Source: Pseudomonadota bacterium (lineage in GTDB: Bacteria; Chloroflexota; UBA6077; JAJPHF01). From it: a stretch of 64,000 nt of DNA. The stretch covers positions 75,587-139,586 of the forward strand of contig JAJPHF010000135.1 of assembly GCA_021325365.1 (NCBI GenBank). The letters run 5' to 3'. Shown in pieces: positions 47,088-57,415 of this stretch. A program made the translations under genes and the position numbers. Position 1 is the stretch's first letter. The number at the start of each line of letters is the position of its first letter. Under the pieces are notes generated by a model. The model was given only the letters and a program-made list of their open reading frames with translations. It had not been told where the DNA came from and ran no database searches.

Positions 47088-47113
47088 AGGGGCGGGCCAG
47101 GTGGCCCGCCCCT
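47088..47113. terminator. Bidirectional terminator hairpin between nuoI and dxs
   Basis: AGGGGCGGGCC (47088-47098) and GGCCCGCCCCT (47103-47113) form an 11-bp perfect stem with loop AGGT in the gap between convergent genes. There is no T-run. Confidence 0.6.
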
Positions 47114-47140
47114 TCGCGTCGTGCCAGTGCTTGGCGGCCG

Positions 47141-49036
47141 CTAGCTGGCGGCGGCGCGGCCGACCGGCGCCACCGCCAGCCGCGGGAAGGCGGCCAGCGC
47201 TCGCCGCGCGATGCCCGGCGCGTCCAGCTCGTAGGTCGCCCGTAGCTCGCTCTGCTTGCCGTGCTCGACGAACTCATCCGGCACGGCGATCACCTCGACC
47301 GGCACCCGGCTCTTGTGCGCGGCAAGCAGCTCCAGCACGGCGCTGCCGAAGCCGCCACTCGCCGCGTGCTCCTCGACGGTCACGATCCCGCCCACCCGTC
47401 CGGCGAGGTCGAGGATCAGGGCCTCGTCCAGCGGCTTCACGAACCGCGCGTCCGCCACGGCACATGAGACGCCCTGGCGGGCCAGCAGCTCGCTCGCTTC
47501 GAGCGCCGCTGCCACGGTGTTGCCCAGCGCGACGATCGCTAGGTCGCGCCCGTCGCGCAGCAGCTCCCCCTGCCCGAGAGGAAGCACGCGCGGCTCCGGG
47601 TCGAGCGCCACGCCCGTGCCGGCACCGCGCGGGTACCGCAGCGCGATCGGCCCCCGTCCGTTGGCCACGTGGTCGACCGCCGTGTGAACGAGGTGCTGCA
47701 GATCGTTCTCGTCGCGCGGCGCCGCGACCACCATGTTCGGCAGCGCGCGCAGGTAGGCCAAGTCGAACACGCCCTGGTGGGTCTTGCCGTCGTCGCCCAC
47801 GATGCCCGCGCGGTCCAGGGCAAGCACCACCGGCAGGTTCTGCACGCAGACGTCGTGAATCACTTGGTCGTAGGCGCGCTGCAAGAACGTCGAGTAGATC
47901 GCCACTACCGGCAACCGGCCCTGCGTCGCCAGGCCCGCGGCAAAGGTCACGGCGTGCTGCTCGCAGATCCCCACGTCGAACACGCGGCGCGGGAACTCCC
48001 GCATGAGCGGCGAGAGGCCGGTCCCGTCGGGCATCGCGGCCGTGATCGCCACCACGCGCTCGTCCGCGCGCATCGCCTGCCCAAGCGCCTGGCCAAAGAC
48101 CTGCGTGTACGTCGGCGCCGTCGCCGGCGCGCTGGTCGGCGGCGAGACGCCGTGCAGCTTCACCGGGTCCGCCTCCGCCGGCTCGTAGCCCTTGCCCTTC
48201 ACCGTGAGCAGGTGGACCAGGGTTGGCCCCTCGCAGTTGTCGCGCACGAAGCGCAGCACCGACTCGACGTCGGCCTCGTCGTGGCCGTCCACCGGACCGA
48301 CGTAGGTAAAGCCTAGCTCCTCCCAAAGCACCGTCGGCAGCACGGCGCTCTTCACGCCCCGCTTCACGCGCTTGCCGACCTCCCAGGCGAGCGGGCCGAG
48401 CGGCAGGCGGGTCACGACGTGCTCGGCCTCCTCTTTAGCCCAGTGGTAGCCGGGCCGCAGGCGGTTGAACATGCGCGCGAGCGCCCCGACGTTCGGCGCG
48501 ATGGACATCTGATTGTCGTTCAGTATCAAGATCAGCCGCGTGCCGGAATGCCCGACGTGGTTCAGCGCCTCGAGCGCCATCCCGGCCGTGAGCCCCCCGT
48601 CGCCGATAATGGCCACGACGTGGTGGCGCTCCCCGGCGAGGTCCCGCGCGACCGCCATGCCGAGCGCCGCCGAGATCGAGGTGCCGGCGTGGCCTGCGCC
48701 GAACTGATCGTGGGGGCTCTCGTCGCGCGAAAGGAAGCCCGCCAGCCCGTGCTGCTGACGCAGCGTATGGAACCGCCGCGCGCGGCCGGTCAGCAGCTTG
48801 TGCGGATAGGCCTGGTGGCCGACGTCCCAGACCAATTTGTCGGTAGGACTGTCGAACACGCGGTGGAGCGCTATAGTCAATTCGACGGTGCCTAGATTGG
48901 AGGCAAGATGACCGCCCGTGCGGGGAACGGTCGTCAGCAGCTCCGCGCGGATCTCGGCGGCGACCTGCTGCAGCTGCGCGGGCGTCAGCGGGCGCAAATC
49001 GGCCGGGCTCTCGATCCGATCGAGCAGACGGGTCAT
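47141..49036 (-). CDS. dxs: 1-deoxy-D-xylulose-5-phosphate synthase
   Basis: A 631-residue thiamine diphosphate enzyme that condenses pyruvate and glyceraldehyde 3-phosphate, the entry step of the MEP isoprenoid pathway. Seen: GGHLASNLGTVELTIALHRV, KLVWDVGHQAYPHKLLTGR, the thiamine motif AIIGDGGLTAGMALEALNHV ending in LNDNQMSI, FTYVGPVDGHDEADVE and the transketolase-like second half (DVGICEQHAVTFAAGLATQG, LDRAGIVGDDGKTHQGVFD). GGAGGTG precedes ATG 49036. It is divergent from glycerate kinase, with an 83-base gap. Confidence 0.97.
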   Translation of the reverse strand: MTRLLDRIESPADLRPLTPAQLQQVAAEIRAELLTTVPRTGGHLASNLGTVELTIALHRVFDSPTDKLVWDVGHQAYPHKLLTGRARRFHTLRQQHGLAGFLSRDESPHDQFGAGHAGTSISAALGMAVARDLAGERHHVVAIIGDGGLTAGMALEALNHVGHSGTRLILILNDNQMSIAPNVGALARMFNRLRPGYHWAKEEAEHVVTRLPLGPLAWEVGKRVKRGVKSAVLPTVLWEELGFTYVGPVDGHDEADVESVLRFVRDNCEGPTLVHLLTVKGKGYEPAEADPVKLHGVSPPTSAPATAPTYTQVFGQALGQAMRADERVVAITAAMPDGTGLSPLMREFPRRVFDVGICEQHAVTFAAGLATQGRLPVVAIYSTFLQRAYDQVIHDVCVQNLPVVLALDRAGIVGDDGKTHQGVFDLAYLRALPNMVVAAPRDENDLQHLVHTAVDHVANGRGPIALRYPRGAGTGVALDPEPRVLPLGQGELLRDGRDLAIVALGNTVAAALEASELLARQGVSCAVADARFVKPLDEALILDLAGRVGGIVTVEEHAASGGFGSAVLELLAAHKSRVPVEVIAVPDEFVEHGKQSELRATYELDAPGIARRALAAFPRLAVAPVGRAAAS

Positions 49037-49119
49037 GTCACCTCCAGTGTGCGGGGCGCTATGGAAGTCTATCAGCTACTCTGGCGGGGTGCCCACCACC
49101 CCAGGGCGAGCAACGGGCC

Positions 49120-50445
49120 ATGACCGACGAGCAGCGCCAGATCGCCCGCGATGTGTTTGCCGCCGCGCTCGCGGCCGTCGCGCCCGACGCGGCCATCAGC
49201 CGCCACCTGCGCCGCGAGGGCGCCCGCCTCCTCGTGGACGACGCCCCCTACGACCTCGCCAGCTACCGCCGCCTGCGCGTGATCGGCGCCGGCAAGGCCA
49301 GCGGCGCCATGGCCGCCGCCGTCGAACCGCTCCTCGGCGATCGGCTCGACCAGGGCCTGGTCGTCGTCAAGGACGGCTACGCCGTGCCGACCGCCCGCAT
49401 CACCCTACGCGAGGCCGGCCACCCGGTCCCCGACGCGCGCGGGCTGGCCGCGACGGCCGAGGCGCTCGCGCTGGTCCGCGACCTAGGCGCGGACGACCTG
49501 CTGCTCGTCCTCCTCTCCGGCGGCGGCTCGGCCCTGCTGGCGCAGCCGGTCCCCGGCGTCGACCTTGCCGCGCTGCAGGCGACGACAGACCTGCTGCTGC
49601 GGGCGGGCGCGGCCATCCGCGAGGTGAACACCGTCCGCAAGCACCTGTCGCTGGTGAAAGGCGGCGGCCTGGCGCGGCTCGCGGCCCCGGCCACCGTGCT
49701 CGTCCTCGTCCTGTCCGACGTGCTGGGCGACCCGCTCGACGTGATCGCCTCCGGGCCGTTCGCGCCCGACCCGACGACCTTCGCCGACGCTGCGGCGGTA
49801 CTCACGCGCCACGACCTGTGGGACCGCGTCCCGGCTTCCGTCGCCGCCCACCTGCGGGCCGGCCTGGCAGGCGAAGCCGCGGAGACGCCCAAGCCTGGCG
49901 ATCCGGCCTTCGCACGCGTGCGCCACGCGGTGATCGGCAGCAACGGGCTGGCCGCCGAGGCCGCTGCCGCGCGCGCGTGCGCCCTCGGACTGCACACGCT
50001 GCTCCTCTCTACTTACGTCGAGGGCGAGGCGCGCGAGGTCGGCCGCGTGCTGGGCGCGCTCGCCCGCGAGCTAGCCCACCACGGCCGACCGCTGCCACGC
50101 CCCGCCTGCCTCGTGCTGGGCGGGGAAACCACGGTGACCGTGCGCGGCGCCGGGCTCGGCGGACGTAACCAGGAGGTCGCGCTCGGGGCGCTGCCCGACC
50201 TGGCCGGCCTCGCCGACGTGCTGGTGCTGAGCGCGGCCACCGACGGCGGCGACGGCCCAACCGACGCCGCCGGGGCGTGGGCCGACGGCACGTCGCTCGC
50301 GCGCGCCACCGCGCTCGGGCTGGACCCCCTCGACTACCTCGCCCGCAACGACGCCTACCATTTCTTCGCCGCGCTGGACGACTTGCTCCGCACCGGCCCC
50401 ACGCTGACGAACGTCAACGACCTCATGTTCGTTTACGCCTTCTAG
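49120..50445 (+). CDS. Glycerate 2-kinase (GckA/TtuD, MOFRL type)
   Basis: A 441-residue cytosolic kinase phosphorylating D-glycerate, most likely to 2-phosphoglycerate. The N-terminal domain has RVIGAGKASGAMAAAVEPLL, VVVKDGYAVPT, EAGHPVPDARG and LLLVLLSGGGSALLAQPVPG; REVNTVRKHLSLVKGGGLA forms the active-site helix; the C-terminal MOFRL domain shows LGGETTVTVRGAGLGGRNQE and ATDGGDGPTDAAGAW. The start at ATG 49120 has a weak binding site. The enzyme feeds glyoxylate- or tartrate-derived carbon into glycolysis. It converges on dapA. Confidence 0.93.
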   Translation: MTDEQRQIARDVFAAALAAVAPDAAISRHLRREGARLLVDDAPYDLASYRRLRVIGAGKASGAMAAAVEPLLGDRLDQGLVVVKDGYAVPTARITLREAGHPVPDARGLAATAEALALVRDLGADDLLLVLLSGGGSALLAQPVPGVDLAALQATTDLLLRAGAAIREVNTVRKHLSLVKGGGLARLAAPATVLVLVLSDVLGDPLDVIASGPFAPDPTTFADAAAVLTRHDLWDRVPASVAAHLRAGLAGEAAETPKPGDPAFARVRHAVIGSNGLAAEAAAARACALGLHTLLLSTYVEGEAREVGRVLGALARELAHHGRPLPRPACLVLGGETTVTVRGAGLGGRNQEVALGALPDLAGLADVLVLSAATDGGDGPTDAAGAWADGTSLARATALGLDPLDYLARNDAYHFFAALDDLLRTGPTLTNVNDLMFVYAF

Positions 50446-50483
50446 CGGGGGCAATGCCGGGCGCGCATCGGGGCGAATACGGG

Positions 50484-50537
50484 CAACGGTCAAACGCGAG
50501 ATGGTCAGCTCCCCCACCATCTCGCGTTTGACCGTTG
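50484..50537. terminator. 22-bp perfect hairpin between glycerate kinase and dapA
   Basis: CAACGGTCAAACGCGAGATG plus GT (50484-50505) is exactly complementary to 50516-50537 across a 10-base loop. It is the longest perfect palindrome in the window. It lies between two convergent stop codons and can end both transcripts. It lacks T-runs on both strands. Confidence 0.6.
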
Positions 50538-50545
50538 ACGACGTT

Positions 50546-51448
50546 CTAGACCGCCGCACCCACGGGCAGATCGATCGTGAGGGGGGCAAGCGCGGAGTCC
50601 ATGACAGCGGCGCTCCGCTCGTCCACCTCGACGAGCGGCAAGCGCAGGCCGCCCACGGGGAACCCGACGCGGCCGAGGGCGTACTTGAGCGGGCTGGGAC
50701 TGGTCGTCACGAAGCAGGCGCGCGTGAGCGGGAGTAGCCGGCGGTGGATCGCGGCCGCGGTCGCCACGTCGCCGGCCAGGAAGCGGTCGATCATCTGCCG
50801 GATTTGCCGGCCCACTAGGTGGCTGGTCACGCTGATCACGCCGTACCCGCCGATAGCGAGCAGCGGCAGCGTGTCGGCGTCGTTGCCGCTCCAGACGCGG
50901 AAGTCGGGGCGCGTCCCGTCGATGATCTGACCAATGGCCTCCAGGTCACCGCTCGCTTCCTTCACGCCGACGATGTTGTCGATCACGCTCAGGCGAATCG
51001 TCGTCGCCGGCACCATGTTCGTGGCCGACCGGCTGGGAATGTTGTACAGGATGAGCGGCAACGGCACCGCCTCCGCGATCGCCTTGAAGTGGGCGTACAG
51101 CCCTTCCTGCGGCGGCTTGTTGTAGTAGGGCACGGGGCCCAGGATGCCGGTGACGCCGATCTCGGCGGCCTCGCGGCTCAGCTCGATGCTCTCGGCCGTG
51201 CAGTAGTTGCAGGTGCCCGCGATCACGGCCGCCCGATCCCCGACCGCCTCGCGGACCTCCCCGAACAACCGCAGCTTCTCGTCGCGCGTGAGCGTCGGCG
51301 ATTCGCCCGTGGTGCCGGCCACCACCAGGCCTTCCGACCCCGACGCCACCAGGGCCTCCGCAAGCTGCCGCGCCCGCGCGTAGTCCACGCGCCCGGCCGC
51401 GTCGAAAGGCGTCGCCATCGCCGTCAGCAGCCGCCCGATCTCCGGCAT
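50546..51448 (-). CDS. dapA: 4-hydroxy-tetrahydrodipicolinate synthase
   Basis: A 300-residue class I aldolase joining pyruvate and aspartate semialdehyde, the first committed step to diaminopimelate and lysine. The Schiff-base lysine is Lys163 in GVKEASGD, Tyr135 is in LILYNIPSRS, and the pyruvate-site loop AGTTGESPTL is near residue 44. The usual TTGE motif is intact. AAGGGGAC precedes ATG 51448; the frame is open further upstream only as a shadow of asd. It lies last in the - strand series pnp-dapB-asd-dapA, 38 bases after asd. Confidence 0.95.
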   Translation of the reverse strand: MPEIGRLLTAMATPFDAAGRVDYARARQLAEALVASGSEGLVVAGTTGESPTLTRDEKLRLFGEVREAVGDRAAVIAGTCNYCTAESIELSREAAEIGVTGILGPVPYYNKPPQEGLYAHFKAIAEAVPLPLILYNIPSRSATNMVPATTIRLSVIDNIVGVKEASGDLEAIGQIIDGTRPDFRVWSGNDADTLPLLAIGGYGVISVTSHLVGRQIRQMIDRFLAGDVATAAAIHRRLLPLTRACFVTTSPSPLKYALGRVGFPVGGLRLPLVEVDERSAAVMDSALAPLTIDLPVGAAV

Positions 51449-51486
51449 CTCCGTCCCCTTCCCACGGTCTGCTTCCCCGGGCGCGG

Positions 51487-52542
51487 TCAGCCCGCCGCGC
51501 CTCGGCCCGCCACCACCGGACTGCTGGCGCCGGCGAGATGCCGGCGCGCGAGCAACTCCGCGATCTGCACGGCGTTGAGCGCCGCCCCCTTGCGCAGGTT
51601 GTCCGCCACGACCCACATCGCCAGGCCGTTCGGGTGCGAGGCGTCGGCCCGAAGGCGGCCGACGAAGACTTGATCCCGGCCCGCGGCGTAGCTGGCGAGT
51701 GGGTAGTGCGCCGCGACCGGGTCGTCGATCACGTACACGCCCGGCGCATGCTCCAGGACCTGACGCGCCTCCGCCGGCGTCATCGGCCGCGTGAATTCCG
51801 CGTGGACCGCCTCGGAGTGCCCCACGGGCACCGGCACGCGCACTGTCGTCGCCGAGACGGGCAGGTCCGGGACGTGCATGATCTTGCGCGTCTCCTGGAC
51901 CATCTTCCACTCTTCCTTCGTGTAGCCGTTGTCGAGGAAGATGTCGATGTGCGGCAGGACGTTGAAGGCGATCTGATGCGGATAGACGCGCGGCTCGATC
52001 GCCTCGCCGGCCAGCAGCTGGCGCGTCTGCAGCTCCAGCTCCTCCACCGCCTCGCGCCCCGTACCTGACACACTCTGATACGTGTCCACCACCACGCGCC
52101 GCAGCGAGTTCACCTGGTGCAGCGGGTTGAGCGCGACGACCATCTGGATCGTCGAGCAGTTCGGGTTGGCGATGATTCCGGTGTGCGAGTAAGCGTCAGC
52201 GGGGTTCACCTCGGGCACGACCAGCGGCACGGCCGGGTCCATGCGCCAGGCAGCACTGTTGTCGATCACGATCGCTCCCGCGGCGGCGGCGGCCGGGGCG
52301 AGCGCCTTGCTCACGTCGCCGCCGGCCGAGAACAGCGCGAAGTCAATACCGCGGAAGGAGGACGACCTGGCCGACTCGACGGGCAGCTCCTCGCCTGCGA
52401 AGGGCAGGCGCGTGCCCGCCGAGCGGTCGGACGCCAGCAAGCGCAGCTCCGCGATCGGGAAGCGGCGCTCCTCCAGAATTCGCAGGAACTCGTGGCCCAC
52501 CAGCCCGGTCGCGCCCAGAATCGCGACCCGAAAAGCGCTCAT
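51487..52542 (-). CDS. asd: Aspartate-semialdehyde dehydrogenase
   Basis: A 351-residue NADPH-dependent enzyme producing aspartate semialdehyde, shared by the lysine, methionine and threonine routes. Seen: NADP loop VAILGATGLVGHEFLRILEE, FSAGGDVSK, the catalytic cysteine in ANPNCSTIQMVVAL (Cys129), and the late HSEAVHAEFTRPMTPAEARQ with the active-site His. GGGAG lies 9 bases before ATG 52542. The last residues are Ala/Gly-rich. Its product is the DapA substrate encoded next. Confidence 0.96.
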   Translation of the reverse strand: MSAFRVAILGATGLVGHEFLRILEERRFPIAELRLLASDRSAGTRLPFAGEELPVESARSSSFRGIDFALFSAGGDVSKALAPAAAAAGAIVIDNSAAWRMDPAVPLVVPEVNPADAYSHTGIIANPNCSTIQMVVALNPLHQVNSLRRVVVDTYQSVSGTGREAVEELELQTRQLLAGEAIEPRVYPHQIAFNVLPHIDIFLDNGYTKEEWKMVQETRKIMHVPDLPVSATTVRVPVPVGHSEAVHAEFTRPMTPAEARQVLEHAPGVYVIDDPVAAHYPLASYAAGRDQVFVGRLRADASHPNGLAMWVVADNLRKGAALNAVQIAELLARRHLAGASSPVVAGRGAAG

Positions 52543-52614
52543 GATCTCTCAGCTCCCACACCCAGGCACGCCCCACCTGCCTTCTGCAAACAGCCGCTCG
52601 GGGCAGCCAACAGT

Positions 52615-53415
52615 TTAGCCGAGGCCCAGTAACGGGTCCAGCCCATACACCAGGCCGCGATGCGCGCCGATGGCCCGCACCGCCAATAGGACGCCGGGCA
52701 CGTAGGCCTCGCGCGAGGTCGCGTCGTGCCGCAGCGTCAGCACCTGCCCCGGCCCGCCGAACAGCACCTCCTGGTGCCCGACGAGCCCGGGCAGCCGCAC
52801 GCTGTGGACCCGCACGCCCTCCACCTCACCACCCCGCGCCCCGGCGAGCGTGCGCTTGGTCGTGCGGTCGGCCGCGAACGGCTCGCCGCGCGCTCGCGCC
52901 ATCGCCTCCGCCGTGGCCAGCGCCGTGCCCGAGGGCGCGTCCGCCTTCCCGTCGTGGTGCAGCTCCACGATCTCCGCCGCGCCGAAGTAGCGGCTGGCCA
53001 GCCGCGCGAAGTGAATCAACAGGACGGCGCCCACCGCAAAGTTCGGCACGACCGCCACGCCCACCCCGGCGGCCTCGGCAAGCGCCCCCAGCTCGGCGCA
53101 CTCCGACGCGCCCAGCCCCGACGTTCCGATCACCGTGGCGACGCCGGCCCGCAGGGCCGCGCGCGCGATCGGCAGTGCGGCGTCGGGAAGCGTGAAGTCC
53201 ACCAGCACGTCGGGCCGCGCGTCGTGCAGCAGCGCGTCGACCGCGGTGTGAAGGGCCAAGCTGGCGCCGCCGGGCCGCTCCACGGTCGCGCCGGCCACCT
53301 GGCTCAGCCCTCCGACCAGCCGCAGGTCGGGCGCGTCGTCGATGGCGCGCACGACCTCACGGCCCACACGCCCCCGCGCTCCGGCCACCGCGACCCGAAT
53401 TTCCGCCTCGCTCAC
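52615..53415 (-). CDS. dapB: 4-hydroxy-tetrahydrodipicolinate reductase
   Basis: A 266-residue NAD(P)H enzyme following DapA in lysine and diaminopimelate synthesis. Seen: VAVAGARGRVGREVVRAID at the N-terminus, VLVDFTLPDAALPIARAAL, VIGTSGLGASE, VVPNFAVGAVLLIHFARLAS, and the catalytic EIVELHHDGKADAPSGTALA with its histidine pair. GTG 53415 is chosen because GGAGCGG precedes it; the open frame upstream to 53442 runs into a hairpin. It precedes asd by 72 bases and follows pnp, from which it is separated by two strong hairpins. Confidence 0.95.
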   Translation of the reverse strand: MSEAEIRVAVAGARGRVGREVVRAIDDAPDLRLVGGLSQVAGATVERPGGASLALHTAVDALLHDARPDVLVDFTLPDAALPIARAALRAGVATVIGTSGLGASECAELGALAEAAGVGVAVVPNFAVGAVLLIHFARLASRYFGAAEIVELHHDGKADAPSGTALATAEAMARARGEPFAADRTTKRTLAGARGGEVEGVRVHSVRLPGLVGHQEVLFGGPGQVLTLRHDATSREAYVPGVLLAVRAIGAHRGLVYGLDPLLGLG

Positions 53416-53439
53416 CGCCGCTCCGCCCGCGCGCAACAG

Positions 53440-53485
53440 CAAGCAGCCACCAGCCGCTGGACGCCAACGAGCTGGTGGCTGCTTG
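53440..53485 (-). promoter_or_regulatory. 15-bp perfect hairpin just upstream of dapB
   Basis: CAAGCAGCCACCAGC (53440-53454) and GCTGGTGGCTGCTTG (53471-53485) pair perfectly across a 16-base loop, ending about 25 bases before the dapB start on the - strand. It may be a second terminator after pnp, or a leader structure affecting dapB. Confidence 0.45.
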
Positions 53486-53520
53486 CCGATAGGCGATCGC
53501 TAGTCCTCAGCTGGTGGACC

Positions 53521-53565
53521 GAGTGGGTGTGAAGGGTTGATCGAGTCAAACATCCACACCCACTC
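53521..53565 (-). terminator. Hairpin ending pnp
   Basis: GAGTGGGTGTG (53521-53531) pairs with CACACCCACTC (53555-53565), and the 23-base loop can fold further through TTGA/TCAA. It starts 18 bases after the pnp stop on the - strand. There is no clear T-run. Confidence 0.55.
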
Positions 53566-53582
53566 AGGTCAGATGCTTAGAT

Positions 53583-55994
<2,412 letters not shown>

Positions 55995-56081
55995 ATGTAC
56001 TCCTCGCTCGGCCGGAGACGTGATCCAGGGGGTCCATCCGCAACGCCGACGAGGCGCCAGTGGGCGCTGTGGCCGAAGAAA

Positions 56082-56105
56082 AACTCAGGACGAACGTCCT
56101 GAGTT
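56082..56105 (-). terminator. Intrinsic terminator inside the pnp leader
   Basis: On the - strand, AACTCAGGACG and CGTCCTGAGTT form an 11-bp perfect stem with a 2-base loop, followed by TTTCTTC. The stem's own last bases extend the T-run to TTTTTC. It lies between the pnp promoter and the pnp start, so it would stop transcripts before the gene unless overridden. Confidence 0.75.
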
Positions 56106-56260
56106 GAGGGCCGCTTGCGCTACTTACGCATCCCGCACTGCGCGGGGAGGTGCTGTTGGCGGCTTGCTCGCTGGCTGTCGGACGACCGAGGCAACTCGCC
56201 AACCTCCCGAGGGTTCGCCACGTCTCGCGGCGCGAATCCTTCTCTACCCCGTTCTTACTG
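56106..56260 (-). ncRNA. Structured RNA: pnp 5' leader or independent small RNA
   Basis: About 155 bases from the predicted start (near 56260) to the terminator fold into several stems read on the - strand: TTCGC with GCGAA; a long arm GGGAGG-TTGGCG with CGCCAA-CAGCA-CCTCCC, continued inside by TTG-C-CTCG with CGAGCAA; CCCGC-GCAGT-GCGGG; and TGCG with CGCA. No protein frame or known riboswitch consensus is recognised. With an extended -10 before it and an intrinsic terminator after it, the unit could be an attenuator of pnp or a separate RNA of about 180 bases. Confidence 0.5.
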
Positions 56261-56266
56261 GAGACG

Positions 56267-56275
56267 ATTATAGCA
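56267..56275 (-). promoter_or_regulatory. Extended -10 promoter of the pnp leader
   Basis: The - strand reads TGCTATAAT (TATAAT complementary to 56267-56272), a full extended -10. Transcription would start near 56260. Between here and 56594 I see no gene. Confidence 0.65.
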
Positions 56276-56594
56276 CACGGCCGACGGCCGTCCTCCGCCA
56301 GCCCCTCCGGCGCACCGATGCCCAAGGTCGGGACGGTGTCGCCCTCGCCGGCCACAGTCGAGCCCCTCCGCGCCGAAGGCGAAACGCGCCGGGCTGCGCC
56401 CGCGCCACACCGGCCCATGGCGTTGCACAATGCGCGCGACGCCGCGCGGCCCTCCAGGGTTCCTCGTCGGTCGCGAGCCGGCAACGCGCCTCCAGCGCTG
56501 CTCAGGACGCTCGCCCGCTAGAGGCAACGCCGGTGGAAGCTCGTCCCCACCCGCCCGGCGCTCGATACTCCCGCCGTTGCGCTTGCGCTGCCAG

Positions 56595-57410
56595 TTAGCC
56601 GCCCGCCGCGAGCGCGTCCAGCAGCGCCTCCACCCCGGCCACGCCGTTCACCGCGCCGTCCGCTTCGGCGAGCAGCTCCGCGGGCGCCTCGGTGCTGTTC
56701 ACGGCCACTGTTAGCACGCGCGCCTGCCCCTCGGCACCCGCTGTGTGCAGCGTGCGCATGGCGTCCAGGTCCGTCCGATCGTCGCCCAGGTACAGCGCGG
56801 CGCGCAGCCCGTAGCGACGCAGCAGACAGCCCACCGCCGTGCCCTTCGACACCGCGACCGGCGGGCGCAGCTCGACGACTTGCCGCCCTTCGGTAATGCG
56901 GAGCGGGGCCGCCGCCGGGATCGACGCCAGCGCGGCCAGGATCGCCTCGCGTGCCGCCTCCGGGTCGGCGGCGCCGCGATAGTGGATCGACGCCGTGAGT
57001 CCCTTCGGCTCGTAGCGCACGTCCGCACGCTGCACACACCGCGCCGCCTCGCGGAGCGTAATGGCGATGGGCTCCCGGCAGGCCGCCGCCTCGGGGTGCG
57101 TCCAGTGGCGCCGACCCACCAGCGCCTCCATCCCGTGGTTGCCGACGTAGACGACGCCTGGCACGTCCAGCAGACGGCGCGCGTCAGCGGCGCCGCGGCC
57201 GCTGATCGCCGCCACCAGCGTGAGCCGCCCGAGCAGCGTGCGGACCGCCTCGCGCGCCGCGGGACGGATCGTCGCCAGCTCCGGCCGCGGGGCGATGCGG
57301 CTGAGCGTGCCGTCGAGGTCCACTAGCAGCGCGGCTCCCGGCTGGTGCAGCACCTCGCCGGCGGCCGCCAGCAGCGCCTCGCCCCGCAACATCGGCCGTG
57401 CTCGGGTCAT
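56595..57410 (-). CDS. otsB: Trehalose-6-phosphate phosphatase
   Basis: A 271-residue HAD-superfamily phosphatase releasing trehalose from trehalose 6-phosphate. HAD motifs are present: LLVDLDGTLSRIAP with the nucleophile Asp near residue 32, AAISGRGAADAR near residue 68, and YLGDDRTDLDAM near residue 218, plus the family segment VGNHGMEA. No otsA (synthase) is in the window, so the partner lies elsewhere. It ends about 320 bases before the pnp promoter and follows the amidase gene by 5 bases, suggesting co-transcription. Confidence 0.93.
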   Translation of the reverse strand: MTRARPMLRGEALLAAAGEVLHQPGAALLVDLDGTLSRIAPRPELATIRPAAREAVRTLLGRLTLVAAISGRGAADARRLLDVPGVVYVGNHGMEALVGRRHWTHPEAAACREPIAITLREAARCVQRADVRYEPKGLTASIHYRGAADPEAAREAILAALASIPAAAPLRITEGRQVVELRPPVAVSKGTAVGCLLRRYGLRAALYLGDDRTDLDAMRTLHTAGAEGQARVLTVAVNSTEAPAELLAEADGAVNGVAGVEALLDALAAGG

Positions 57411-57415
57411 GCCGG

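Noticed and set aside
56255..56527. A gene for ribosomal protein S15 upstream of pnp, as in many bacteria
   Set aside because: No frame on the - strand between 55995 and 56594 has S15 features; the space holds the leader RNA and its promoter.
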